From NCBI GenBank assembly GCA_963575745.1, contig CAUYUJ010002067.1, positions 1-64,000 on the forward strand: DNA of 64,000 nt, given 5' to 3'. Shown in pieces: positions 50,851 to 61,343 of the stretch. Position numbers and translations under genes: made by a program. Below the pieces are notes generated by a model that did no database searches, was not told the DNA's origin, and saw nothing but the letters and a program-made list of their open reading frames with translations. Position 1 is the stretch's first letter; each line of letters begins with the position of its first letter. Origin of the DNA: Prorocentrum cordatum. Lineage: Eukaryota > Sar > Dinophyceae > Prorocentrales > Prorocentraceae.

Positions 50851-51429
50851 CGAGTCGATTTTGATATTTTGACATTCCGATGCGGCCTTATGTTCGCGTG
50901 ACCGTTGCTGTACATCATGGTGCGGCCGATGCGATTCAGTTTCGACTCTGTGCCGTTGCATCTCGATCCGACGCTCGTTCCGATGCGATCTGATTTGCAG
51001 ATTCGATGCTGACTCTTCCCGTCATCCTGGCAGAGGCATTGTTTCAATCTTGCATTGCATCGAAAAACACCCAGTGGAGGTTGTTTTTAGTTTTCGGCGT
51101 CCAGAGGCCATTTGTGGCATCGTGGGCTGCCAAATCCATCCATGCCGAACCGTTTCCGAGGAAGTTGTCTCGAGGTTTGGGGGCCTGCCAAAGGAAAGGA
51201 TGACCATAGGGGAGGAGGAAGAGGAGAAGGAGTACCAGAGTGAACCCAAGATGCAAGAAGACATCGGTGTTGCAATGCACCCTCCCGCCCCAAGTCCCCT
51301 TCAGAAGTCCATACCAGCTTTCTTTTCCACTGCGGGCGCCCGCCCTTGAATGACGAGCGGCCTGTCGGTCTGCCAGTCTGACGAGGGCGCCTGTTGTACA
51401 GGATACTCCCTTCACTTGAAGGACGCTCA

Positions 51430-51690
51430 GGGTAGCCTCGTTTTGAGAAGCACATGCCCTCCATCCGCCTAGGCGTTGCAGGATGTCAAAGTTATGGACG
51501 TGTGCTCCGCGGAAGCCCACGCGACGGTCCTTCAAAGAGGCCCAGGGATGGCTTCATTTTGAGAAGATCATGCCCTCCACCCGCCTTTGACATGCAGGGT
51601 GCCAAAGTCGTGGACGTATGCTTCGCGGCAGTCTCACGCGAGAGCCCCGTTTCGAAAGAGGAGCCGCCCTCCATCTTCCGGAACGCCGGG
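51430..51690. repeat. Tandem duplication of about 116 bp
   Basis: 'ttttgagaag.(a)catgccctcca' at 51441 and 51557, followed by 'gtggacgt(a)tgcttcgcgg' sequence, with a third partial unit near 51666. The surrounding 51010..52150 has no supported gene. Confidence 0.65.
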
Positions 51691-52155
51691 TCGTAGAGAT
51701 CGAGGAAGGGTCACGTGAATATACATAGTTCGGGGGTGGACAGACCTCCTACCCTGACACGTCGAAAAAGGAATTGGCCGTTTTCGGTTCGCGAGAGGGA
51801 GTCGCGGCCGTCATTTTTGCGGGTCCAGGTCCGTCGGTTTCGGCCCCAGGCCGTTGTCACTAAGGGGAGGTCTACTAAAGGGAGGTTTGTCCACCGCCGA
51901 AGGGTTCTGCTTATGCCGCCTGTTGTTCCTCTATCACTTGCGCTGTTTTGGTAGTTTGAGGGCCTCCTGGAGGCTTCTGGTTGCCACGGCTGGGTCCGCC
52001 TCGAAGACGTGGTCCAGCTGGAATCCTGTCAGGAGGGGAAAGAGCACACAGACACAATGAACCGAATGTGCGCGAGGCCGAGGGGAGACCCCAGCACGGT
52101 GGGGGCGTTCGTCAAGGAACGTGTCCAGGAGGCTGCAGACCCTGGAGGATTCTAC

Positions 52156-52346
52156 GGTAGGTTCGCGTCGTGTCGACCGGCGGCGACCCCGACGCCGGCG
52201 TTCAACGTTGAACGCCGGCAGAGGCCCAAAATCGGTCGATGTTGAACGATCGGACGTTACGGAAATGGCCGATCGTTCAAGGTTGAACGATCCTCGCGGC
52301 GTCAGGGACCAACGCCCAGGTCGACACGGCACGAACCTGTCGTACA
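52156..52346. mobile_element. MITE family I, copy I2
   Basis: GTAGGTTCGCGTCGTGTCGA to CGACACGGCACGAACCTG, closely matching I1 including 'gttcaacgttgaacgccg'. Confidence 0.75.
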
Positions 52347-53230
52347 GGCTTGCGCCAGATTCGCTGACCCCTTGAATCAGGTCGTTGGTGGGTCTGGCCT
52401 GTGAAGAGTCCTTGGTTACTCGGTAGTGTCCTTGAGGAGTCTTCCGAGGGTAGTGGGCAAGTGTCGGCTTCGTGGTGCATGCTTCCGCAGGGAATGACGC
52501 AACGTTAACTTGTTGGGGCCGTCAGGGGGGTCCTAAGGGAACCCCCGTGGAGCCAATGCGTAGCCTGAAGGAGCTCTCCTGGGCCGTCCGCGGCGCTATC
52601 AGAGCCGTATTATCGATTTCCGTCGTGGGGCGTTTCTGGAGGCCTCGCCGCTAGTCGCGGGCCGTTGGGCCAGGCGTCTGAACGAGTGTGCGCGGAAAAC
52701 AATAGGTTTCTTGAGGGAATGGGCAAATGTTAGCCTCGTGATGCAGGTTTCCGTGGGGAGTGCGGGCGTGTTCGCTCGTTGGAGCCCTCGTGGGGGTCTT
52801 GAGGGAACCACCCTGGTGCCAACGCGGAGCCCGAGAGGGAATTGCTGGGCCGTGTCTCCTCGGACGCGCCGTGGGCCGGAGGTCCGCTGTGAGGATGGGT
52901 GTGCGCGCGTTTGAACGACGGTGGTTGTGCCAGAGACGGGCCCGAACGCAAGGTGTGGGCTCGCCTTGCTGCTGCCGCGTGGACAGCCGCGCGCAGACGT
53001 GCGCGGGGAGTTGCAGAACGGTTGTGCCAGAGAGGGGCCCAGACACAAGAGTTGGGCTTGTGTTGCTGGTGCCACTGTGAGTGCCGCGCGCAAGTGTGCG
53101 CGCGGCACCAAGACGAGCGGAGGTCGCCGCATGCAGGGGCGGAAGTAAACTCCGGGCAGCAGGGTGCGACCTGGGATCGTGCGCGGAACCTTTCGGGGCC
53201 CTCTTGGACCGTCGGCGTCGCCTTGTGGGC
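52347..53230. other. Region without recognised gene
   Basis: Contains short internal repeats ('ggttgtgccagagacgggccc' and 'ggttgtgccagagaggggccc'; 'gtgggcaagtgt' and 'tgggcaaatgt') suggesting an old duplication of about 120-250 bp. No protein family is recognised. Confidence 0.35.
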
Positions 53231-53234
53231 CGTA

Positions 53235-53410
53235 TAGTGGGGGCCCATGTCAGGAAGCACCCCGCTTGCCTCCAGGGTGCCCTGGGTTTCTTGGGTTCCG
53301 ATGGCTTTGCCATGGGAAACGTGACGCTCCCACGCCAAACATCGATGGACGCCCTGGGGTCTCAGGCTTGGGTTTCTTGTGGAAGGTTTCTTGTGGACTG
53401 GCCTCCACTG
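53235..53410 (+). mobile_element. MITE family E, copy E5
   Basis: TAGTGGGGGCCCATGTCAGG to GACTGGCCTCCACTG with TA outside both ends; the best-preserved E copy. Confidence 0.8.
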
Positions 53411-53729
53411 TATGAGTGCCATGTTGTCGCAGGCCTAGATGTTGACACCAACACCGATTTCGGCGGTGTGCCTCCACCGAGGGAAGAAGATCCCGATCTC
53501 GGTGATGGTGGCAATGCTCTGGCTTCCAAGGTGGCCGGAATCTTGCCACCAACGCCGAAATCTATGATCATCTTCCCCCTGTGGAGGCAGCCTCCTGTGT
53601 TGGTGCTGGTGGCCATTTCCCGGCCTCTAATGTTGGTCTGGGTGGGCCATCTTGGGCGTCTCCTGGGCCGCCCTGGCGCCATCGGGAGCCGTTCGGGTCG
53701 CCGGCACGTCTCGCCCAGAACCCCCGCCC

Positions 53730-53817
53730 CCCTCCCTCCTCCTCCTCCCTCCTCCTCTTCCTCTCTCCTCCTCCTCCTCCTCCTCCTCCTCCTCCTCCTC
53801 TCCTCCTCCTCCTCCTC

Positions 53818-53848
<31 letters not shown>

Positions 53849-54240
53849 GCTCCTCCTCCTCCCTGTCCTCCTCCCCCTCCTCTTCCTTCTCTCTTCCTCC
53901 TCCTCCTCCTCCTCTTCCTCCTCCTCCTCCTCCTCCCCTCCTCCTCCTCCTCCTCCCCGGCCCGCACTCATCCTCCCGTCCTTCTCCCCTCCTCCTTCTC
54001 CTCCTCCTCCTCCTCCTCCTCTTCCTCCTCCTCCTCCTCCTCCTCCTCCTTCTGCTGCCTCCCCTCCTCCTCCCCTCCTCCTCCTCCTCCTCCTGCCTCC
54101 TCCTCCTCTCTTCCTCCTCCTCCTCCTCCTCCTCCTCCTCCTCCTCCTCCTCCTCCTCCTCTCTCCCTACTCCCTCCTCCCTCCCTCCCTCCTCTTCCTC
54201 CCTCCTCCCTCCTCCCTCCTCTTCCTCCCTCCCCCCTCCT
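53730..54240. repeat. Longest (CTC)n microsatellite of the window
   Basis: About 510 bp of CTC/CCT with short interruptions. All six frames are low complexity. Confidence 0.95.
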
Positions 54241-54659
54241 CCAAACCTGCCAGAGGGGCAGCAGTCTCACACGCCGTAGACCCCAAGGGGTCGGCGGACT
54301 CTTTGCCCGATGAGGGTGGCGGTGATGTCCATGTCCGATCCACAGTTGGAATTCCAGTGGCTTCCAAACCCTGGATTTCTTATCTAAGGGCTCCTTGTCC
54401 AATGCCCCCACCGTCTTGGGAAGGATTCGCTATCACTTTGCGCAGCTACGATGGTTGCGGGGTGGTTGTAGCGTCTGGGAGCGGCCAGGAGCGTCTGGGA
54501 ACGCCTGGGGCAGCTTGGGTGGCGCCTGGGTTCAAAATCGGAGTCGGCCAAGGGTGCCCGAAACGCATCGGTGTATATGATGCATGTACGATCGACGTTT
54601 GTGTTACTTTGCCCATTGTGCCCAATGTCCCTTCGGGCCAGAAAGGGGGTGGGTAGATA

Positions 54660-55130
54660 TTGAAGATCAGCTGGTGCACACCGAACATCGTATGTTTCCT
54701 ATCACGGTGAGGGATGGATCGGATGGATGTGCGCCGAATTAGTCTGCTGTGCACCGCGTAGCATGGTGAGGGTTGGGTCGGATTGATGTGCGCCGAACAA
54801 TTTTTCTACATCGGGTGATGAATGAGTGTTTGGGTCGTATTGACTAACCTCGACGAGTACATGTTGCAAAACATGGTGACGGTTGGGTCGGATTTATGTG
54901 CACTGCGCAGCTTCTTGTTACATTGAACTTTTCTAGGGTGGGTCGTACGTCCGTACGCCGGATGTTTACATCGGATGGGGGTCGTATGGATGTGAGCACA
55001 TTTGCAGATTTGGCACAGCATTGTGAGGGTTGTGCCAGGTGGATGTGCACCGACTAGCATGATTATGCTCATCGGATGGTGCGGGTTGTGTCGTATGGAT
55101 GCGCGCAGCGCTAAGGCGAATACCAATTTC
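54660..55130. repeat. Degenerate repeat of about 85-110 bp
   Basis: 'gggt(t)gggtcggat.gatgtgc(g/a)c' recurs near 54708, 54768, 54885, 54980 and 55030, an irregular array without coding potential. Confidence 0.5.
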
Positions 55131-55514
55131 TATATAGTCCTTTCCATTCCTCCCCACTCCCTCCCACCATCCCCCCCCCATCCCCCCCTGGTCAGTCCTT
55201 TCCATTCCTCCCCACCCCACTCCACCCCTCCCCACGTTTCCGCATTCGTTTTTGCGCTCTTTCGATTCTACCCCACCGGACCCGCAAGCCAATATTTGCG
55301 TGTCATGACAACGATCTGGCAATCCTCCACGGCGCCATTGAGGCCAAAGGCATCTGCTCCCCCCAATTCAGCGCGTCATCCCCAAAGCCAGTCCAAGGGA
55401 GCCCTGCAGCATCCCATAAGCGGCGCAAGCCGGCCGTAACCTTCCTCTGATAGTGAGTCGTCCGCATCCCCGATGTTCGTGTTATCACAGCGCCGTGGGT
55501 TGCGTTAGATTCCA

Positions 55515-55550
55515 AGCGCGCGCAAAGCGCGCGTGGTTCTAGTATACATT
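55515..55550. repeat. GCGCGCGC hairpin, second copy
   Basis: 'aagcgcgcgcaaagcgcgcg' then 'tggttctagtata', as at 11555. Confidence 0.6.
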
Positions 55551-55559
55551 TATGTGTAA

Positions 55560-55997
55560 TAGATGTTTGGGCATGTACATGTATACACATACACTCATAT
55601 AAGTGACTATATGTATGTTTCTATGTATGGATGGTTGGATGTACTTATTGCTGTGCGTATGTATGTCTATACATGCACGCACGTATATCCATATGCACAT
55701 ATACATGTATATATGCATGTACGTATACATGTGCCAATATTTGCATACATGCATGCATGTATGCACATGTGTGGATGTATGCTTGTATGTATGGATGGTC
55801 TGGTCTGGTCTGATCTGGTATGGTATGGTATGGTACGGCACGGTGTGGTATGGAATAGTATGTATGCATGCATGCATGTGATGTCGGTATGTATGTACGC
55901 ATGCCTGCATGTATGTATGTACGTACGCACGTACGTACGTATGCATGCATGCATGTATGTGTGTATGTGTGTATGTCTGTCTGACTGCCTGCCTGCC

Positions 55998-56032
<35 letters not shown>

Positions 56033-56310
56033 GTGCGTATGTATGTATACATGTATGTATGCATGCATGTATGTATGTATGCATGCATGTCTGTCTGTCT
56101 GCCTGCCTGCCTGCCTGTCTGTCTGTCTGTATGTATGTATGCATACATGCCTGTATGCATGTATGTATGTATGTATGTTTGTATGCATGTATGTATATAT
56201 ATATATGTGTGTGTATATGTGTGATTGCATGTCTGTGTTTGTATGTATACCTGTATGTATGTAGGCAGGCAGGCAGGTAGGTAGGCAGGTAGGCAGGTAG
56301 GTATCTGTAC
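55560..56310. repeat. (ATGT/TGTC/GCAG)n tetranucleotide field
   Basis: TATG, CATG, CTGT, CTGC and AGGC units. Several overlapping frames on both strands (Cys/Met/Tyr or His/Thr runs) arise from the 4-bp period and are not genes. Confidence 0.95.
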
Positions 56311-56329
56311 AGCTATGTATCTGCCCCGT

Positions 56330-56590
56330 GGCCGCCTGGCGGCCTCAGGTGAAGAAGGTCGTGCTCACGAGCGCCGCCTTCCGCCACAAGACCGCGGCAC
56401 TCTGCGGTGATGCCAAGGCGTCGCCGCCGCCGTCTCCACCGTCGTCGCCGTCGCCTCTGCGACCGCGTGCGAACCCACGAGCGGGGACGAGCATCAAGAA
56501 GTCGTCTGCTTTTCGTCAGAGCTCCTTGGACTTCTTCGCTGCGCGCGCTGCGTGGCGACTTCCCGCATGCGTCAAGGAGCTGCTGCGTTA
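56330..56590 (+). CDS. Unrecognised exon-like segment
   Basis: The plus frame contains VKKVVLTSAAFRHKTAALCG and FRQSSLDFFAARAAWRLPAC. Composition is more protein-like than the surroundings, but no family is recognised and it begins in the tetranucleotide field. Confidence 0.25.
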
Positions 56591-56970
56591 GGAGTGCCTT
56601 GAGTTTCCCCCCCGAATTGCACCTCACGGGTGGACTTTCAGGGCTGGGTTTCTTGCGTGGGGTTTTAGCGGCCTCGCCTGCACCGTAACCCTGCGGGCCC
56701 AATCGCCGCTGGTTATCGGACACCCCCTGTGGCCCCTGTGGGGGCTCATCTTGGCTGCAGATCTCTTCCGACTTCGGAGCCCCCCCCAGTGCCTCAGAAA
56801 TCTGACCTGCAGGTGCAGGGTTCTCATGGTGTCGCCCAGTCGCTGTCGTCGACGACGCCGTGGCCGTGGCCGTCGCTGAGTTTTGCGCCTCTCTTCCTGG
56901 CAACGCGTCGACGTCCCAGGGCTCAGCTGGTCAAGGGGACGAAGGCGGGTGCACCGGGCGCTGTGCCCTG

Positions 56971-57060
56971 TAGTGGAGGCCAGCAAAACCATCGAATTTC
57001 AAGAAAACCAGGGCACCCTGGAGGCAAGAAGGGTGTTTCTTGGCATGTATCCCCCAGTTG
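56971..57060 (-). mobile_element. MITE family E, inverted partial copy
   Basis: 'tagtggaggccagcaaaacc' to 'tgtttcttggcatg', the reverse complement of the left part of family E. Confidence 0.6.
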
Positions 57061-57164
57061 CCTTGAGGCAGAGCTACCGCGGCGGAGCCCCCAGCTCCCC
57101 CAAACCTCTTGGCAATAGTCTAGCCAGAGATTTTTCGTGGCGTGTGGATTTGGGAGGCAGCAGG

Positions 57165-57435
57165 ATGAGGAGGAGGAGGAGGAGCAGGACCAGGAGGGGA
57201 AGGAGCAGAAGGCGACGGAGGAGGAGCCCCCAGGGAAGCTGTTGCTTCCTCCTCCTCCTCCTCCTCCTCCTCCTCCTCCTCCTCCTCCTCCCCCTCCTCT
57301 TCGTCCTCGTCCTCCTCCTCCTCCTCCCCCTTTTCCTCCTCCCCCTCCTCCTCCGCTTTTTCCTCCTCCTCTGCCTCCTCCTCCTCCTCCGCTCTTTCCT
57401 CCTCTTCCTCCTCCTCCTCCTCCTCCTCCTCCTCG
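57165..57435. repeat. (GGA)n then (CTC)n microsatellites
   Basis: GGA at 57165..57215 and CTC at 57245..57435. Confidence 0.9.
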
Positions 57436-57639
57436 AGGTCCGTGGATCCCCGTGCAGAAAGAAAGAAGTCGATGGCTCTCGGGACGCGTGTTGCCCCGCT
57501 GCGTGGTTGCCCCGCCTGTGCCCCCCCCAGGGAGTGCGCCGCACCTGTCGGCCCTCACCGCACCGCCTGGGTCGCATGGAAGGGCATCGGCGGACGAGCA
57601 CGCGTTGGCACCACCACACGTGCTGGGGATCATCGATGA

Positions 57640-57693
57640 TGGGCCTGTTTTCCACCACCATCACCATAAGTTGGAGGGGGGAAGGAGGAGGAG

Positions 57694-57725
<32 letters not shown>

Positions 57726-58042
57726 GGAGGAGNNNNNNNNNNNNNNNNNNNNNNNNNNNNNNNNNNNNNNNNNNNNNNNNNNNNNNNNNNNNNNNNNNNN
57801 NNNNNNNNNNNNNNNNNNNNNNNNNNNNNNNNCGAGGAGGAGGAGGAGGAGGAGGAGGAGGAGGAGGAGGAGGAGGAGGAGAAGAAGGATGATGAGGATG
57901 ATGATGATGAGGAGGAGGAGGAGGAGGAAGGGGAGGAGGAGGAGGAGGAGGAGGAGGAGGAGGAGGAGGAATAGGACCTGCCCATCCTCCCTTCTCCCCT
58001 GATTTACCTAGGGTAGTGGTGGTATTGGAAAATCGGCCCATC
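57640..58042. mobile_element. MITE family F, copy F3, with (GGA)n core and assembly gap
   Basis: 'gggcctgttttccaccaccatcaccataa' is mirrored by 'ggtagtggtggtattggaaaatcggccc'. The core is GGA sequence interrupted by 100 N (57733..57832). Confidence 0.7.
57733..57832. other. Assembly gap (100 N)
   Basis: Exactly 100 undetermined bases inside a GGA tract; the length is probably a placeholder. Confidence 0.99.
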
Positions 58043-58220
58043 ACCTGCACCAACACCACTGGGGGGGCCACCTCCAGCGAGGAGGTCCACGACGCCTCCC
58101 CGAGCTGGAGGCTGGGGATGTCTCGAGCGAGAGTGGGGGACCGCACCACCAGGAAGACCCCCCTTGCTCTTCGCGTCTCCTCGCCCTGGTGGAGTTGGTA
58201 GCGCCTTTCTTTGGTCCTGC

Positions 58221-58535
58221 CTGGCGGTGGACCAGCATCGTCTTCAGGATCTGCTGTACGTTGCTGCACTCGGCGTACGGCAGGCCGCCCCCGAAGATCT
58301 CCGTGAGGACGCAGGCCGAGGACCACACGTCGGCCTTCTCGGTCGTGGGGCCGAGGCTGCTGTCGTAGCACTCTGGCGCCATGTACCTCGGCGAGCCCCC
58401 GGCGCAGGGCTTCGCGGCGACGCCCGCCTGGCCGCCGCGCACGCCGAGCTTCTGCGCGAGCCCGAAGTCGCACAGCAGGAGCCGCTGTCCCCCGGCATCG
58501 AGCACAAGGTTCATGGACTTGAGGTCCAGGTGGAC
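58221..58535 (-). CDS. Kinase exon with subdomains VIb-IX
   Basis: Follows the acceptor ...CATCTAAG and ends at a likely GC-type donor, CGCCAG|GCAGG. It carries the catalytic loop HLDLKSMN, the metal-binding DFG, the APE motif and the conserved Asp of DVWS. A non-canonical GC donor is common in dinoflagellates. Confidence 0.75.
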
Positions 58536-61343
58536 CTTAGATGCCAGAACTATCCGGGATAACTGCGGTCTGGGGTACCTGCGGTCTGGGGTAACTCCGG
58601 TTTGGGCCTCCGAGGCGAGACTCTGCAATTACCCCTGACTGCCACCAGCCCTGATGAGTCGGGAGGGTTGGACGCCCGAGTGATCCAGGATAACCGCGGT
58701 CCGGGTAGCTCTGGTGTGGGCCCCCGAGGCGCGAATCTGTGGCCATCCCTAACCGCCCCCAGCCCTGCTGATTCGGGGCCCTCGGGACCACTGGCGGCCG
58801 CCTGCTGTGCAGGTGCGCCACGCCCTCCAGCAAGTCCAAGGACAGCTGCAGCCGCTCCCAGCGTGCCAGCCGGCGCCCCTGCACGTGGAGCGCCCGGTGC
58901 AGGTTGCCGCCGGGGGCGAGCTCCGTCACCAGGGCCACCTGGGCGACGAGAATCAGAGGAGGAGAAGGTACACATACCTCTACCCTTCGCTCGTTTTCCC
59001 ATTTTTGGGCCTCCTGGGCGGCCCTCGTCGCCACCGCTGGATTCGCCCCGAAATCCTGGTCAGAACGCACCCCGGGAGAGGTCCGGGGAGTAGCGCTCTT
59101 GCTCTCCCCAGAGAAGGTAGGGGCCTTGGACACGATGGCATGACTCTCTTGCACAGCTGTGTTCTGGAGCTCGGGCCTCTCTATTTTCTCGTGGTGCGTG
59201 GTGCGTCCTCCTCCCCTGCTTCGTCCTCTTGCCCTGGCCTCCACCCTTGGCTTCCTGGCTCCCCGGGGCCTGCCAGGGCAGCTCCCTTCGGTCGCGGAGC
59301 CCTTTGTGTCGGTGGTTCGTGGCGCGTCCTCCTCCCCCCGCCCTTCGCTGTCTGACTGTGCAAGAGCCAGGGCACGCGTGCCACTCGTTTGGCGGCGCGC
59401 ACAGGGGGGTAAGGGGAGGGGGGAGGGCTTCTTAGAAGGAGGCTGCTTCTTGAAGGCGCCGGCCTTGCATCTACAAAGAAGGCCCGCGCCTTCTAAGAAG
59501 CGGGGGTGCTTCTAAGAAGCCTTCCCCCCTCCCCCTACCCCCTTCTGCGCGTGGCCAGCTCGTTTCGGAAGACCTGGGCCCCCAGAATGATGCCACCTCT
59601 GGTGAGGTCGACGCTTGCTTCCGCTGGCTTCCGCCAAGCTTCCGCCGGCGGGAGCGGCCGCGTCTTCACTTCCGCCGCCTTCCGCCGCCCTTCGTGGAGA
59701 CGAGGGCGCTCATGCATGTCTCGCGCAGGTGACTCTCGCGCGAATTTCCGCGCAGTCGACCGCGTTTTCTTCCGTCGCTCACCTGGTCCGCCTCAAGGCA
59801 GGCGCCGACGAAGGGCACGATGGACGGGTGATCGTCGAGGCAGCAGAGCCGGTACAAACACAAACTGTCGGAGGTCCGCACGGGTCTCGTGGATGGGCGC
59901 CGGACCCCCCCAGCGCCGGCCGTGGCGCGCTTTCCGCGAGCCAGGGAGGGGGGCCCGGCGCCGATCCAAGAAGTCCGCGCGGAGCTCCGACATCTTGTGC
60001 TTACGCCGTTTTTGCTCTTCGAGATCGAGCTCGCTCATGATCCTCTTGGACGCCCGAAGTGGGTACGGACAACAAAGGATGGGCACCATGCTCAGACAAC
60101 AAGTGTTGTCCATAACCGACAGCGGCCGCTGATAGGCGGGCGGCCTCCCGTCTCAAATAGACAACGACTGCGGCAACGCCGACACCGAACCCCGGTCAAC
60201 CTGTACTTGGGGGTCCCACAACCGTGTGGTGACAAACCCGGCGTGGGCCTCGAAATCCGCGGAGACCTCACCGCAGGGTCCGTCACCACACGGCTCTGGA
60301 GGCCCCAATCGCCTGAGGCATCCTCGGGGCACGACCCGAGTCCCAAAACCGTGCGGTGACCCCGAATCCCCACCGACTCACCGCACGGTGTGCTCACCAC
60401 ACCGTTTGTTGGCGGCGCGCACACTGTGGTCCGGGGAGAGGGGAGCAAGGAAGGCTTCTTAGAAGCATGTTTTGCTTCCTAGAAGGCGCAGGCCTCACAT
60501 CTGCAGACAGGGCCCGCGCCTTCTAAGAAGCGGGGGTTGCTTCTGAGAAGCCTTCCCCCCTCCCCCTACCACCACCACCCCTCTGCGCGTAGCCGAGTTT
60601 GCCCCCCCGATGGACAGGAAACCAAAAGGTACCAATATCGGGTGTTGCTAGAAGTGCCCCTGACCCAGGGTGCCCCCAGCTTTTCCCTCGACTTTGGAGC
60701 CCCATGGGGCTCTCTGGGCCTCGTGATTGGGTGCTCTGGAGGCCGCCTGGGCCTCCCCGAGAATCCTGGGGGCACCTTGGGCCAGGGGCATCTCTAGCAA
60801 CATCCGACAATACTGCTGCTCCCCGGACCTCTCCCGGGGTGCGTCCTGACCAGAATTCCGAGGCGAACCCGGCGCTGGCGACGAGGGCTTCCGCGGAGGC
60901 CCCAAAGGGGGGAGCGGAGCAAGGGGTAGAGGTATGGGTACCCCTTCCTCCTCCGACATTCTTTCCGTGCAGTCGAACTGCTGCCACAAGGAACCCTAAA
61001 TAAGGAACGAGGCCCCTTTTTCCACAAGTTGAATCTCGATTGCCCATGGAAAACCAAAGGAACATCTAGAACAAAAACAACACAATTAAGCAACACTGAG
61101 CCCCTCCCCAACGAGAGGGGTTCCTTATTCAGCGGCCCGACTGTACCTGGTTCAATCGCACTGCATCCTGATCTCCGCGAGCAGCTCCGCCGCCGCCCGC
61201 CCCCCGCCGTCCCCCGCGCCGCCCCCGCGCAGCGCCTTGACCACCACAGCGCGGGCCCCGCCCGCGTCTCTCCGCAGCAGGCCGCGGTGCACCGCGGCGA
61301 ACTCCCCGCGGCTGATGCACTCCCCGAGCTCCTGGGCATCGAT
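58221..61343 (-). CDS. TKL-like protein kinase gene, four exons placed
   Basis: Minus-strand gene with exons at 61343..61162, 59864..59783, 58938..58789 and 58535..58221. Joined, they give kinase subdomains in order: I (LGECISRGEFAAVHRG), II (VVVKAL, the ATP-binding Lys), III (ELLAEI), IV (HPSIVPFVGACLE), V (ALVTELAPGGNLHRAL), VI (EGVAHLH then VHLDLKSMNLVLD), VII (CDFGLAQ), VIII (GSPRYMAPE) and IX (DVWSSACVLTEI). The HxDLKSxN loop is typical of tyrosine-kinase-like Ser/Thr kinases. Exon lengths and phases agree (82 bp = 1 + 27 codons; 150 bp; 315 bp). It transfers phosphate to protein targets; substrate and pathway are unknown. The C-terminal lobe after IX and any N-terminal regulatory region are not seen. 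Confidence 0.75.
58552..58788. repeat. Tandem duplication filling a kinase intron
   Basis: Two copies of about 120 bp begin ATCCGGGATAACTGCGGTC and ATCCAGGATAACCGCGGTC and end 'cagccctg(a/c)tga(g/t)tcggg'. They make up almost the whole 253-bp intron. Confidence 0.7.
58789..58938 (-). CDS. Kinase exon with subdomains V-VIa
   Basis: Acceptor GTCGCCCAG, then VALVTELAPGGNLHRALHVQ and GVAHLHSRRPPV. It is 150 bp, phase 0 at both ends. Two donor positions 3 bp apart are possible at the 3' end. Confidence 0.75.
58958..59120 (+). repeat. Repeat family L in a kinase intron
   Basis: 'gggcctcctgggcggccctcgt', 'caccgctggattcgcc' and 'cagaacgcaccccgggag'. Confidence 0.6.
59395..59553. mobile_element. MITE family G, copy G4, in a kinase intron
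   Basis: GCGCACAGGGGGGTAAGGGG to CCCCCTTCTGCGCG, with facing CTTCTTAGAAG motifs. Confidence 0.7.
59783..59864 (-). CDS. Kinase exon with subdomain IV
   Basis: 82 bp ending at the donor CAG|GTGAGCG. It encodes DDHPSIVPFVGACLEADQ. Its first bases (TTTGTGTTTGTACC) and the acceptor AG belong to the terminal repeat of the adjoining family C element. Confidence 0.7.
59835..60035. mobile_element. MITE family C, copy C6, overlapping a kinase exon boundary
   Basis: 'ggtacaaacacaaactgtcggaggtcc' is mirrored by 'gagctccgacatcttgtgcttacgcc', with the GCGC palindromic centre between. Its left terminal repeat overlaps exon 59783..59864. Confidence 0.7.
60195..60410. repeat. Palindromic repeat family M in a kinase intron
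   Basis: CACCGCACGG, CCGTGCGGTGA and CACCACACGG motifs in both orientations, as at 31010. Confidence 0.55.
60413..60597. mobile_element. MITE family G, copy G5, in a kinase intron
   Basis: GCGCGCACACTG to CCCCTCTGCGCG with internal hairpin 'gaaggcttcttagaagc'. Confidence 0.7.
60795..60965 (-). repeat. Repeat family L, inverted copy, in a kinase intron
   Basis: Reverse complement of the L signature ('ctcccggggtgcgtcctg', 'gacgagggcttccgcggaggcccc'). Confidence 0.6.
60970..61143 (-). mobile_element. MITE family D, copy D3, in a kinase intron
   Basis: CAGTCGAACTGC to GCGGCCCGACTG with TA on the right; 'ataaggaacgaggcccc' inside. Confidence 0.75.
61162..61343 (-). CDS. Kinase exon with subdomains I-III
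   Basis: Encodes IDAQELGECISRGEFAAV, RAVVVKAL with the ATP-binding Lys, and AAELLAEIRM. Ends at a GT donor (CA|GTGCGA) in a phase that joins the next exon. The 5' boundary is placed where the family B element at 61344 stops; CCCAG|GAG a few codons inside is an alternative acceptor. Confidence 0.7.

Noticed and set aside
55539-56280. Overlapping Cys/Met/Tyr or His/Thr-rich frames
   Set aside because: Produced by a 4-bp repeat read in three frames on both strands.
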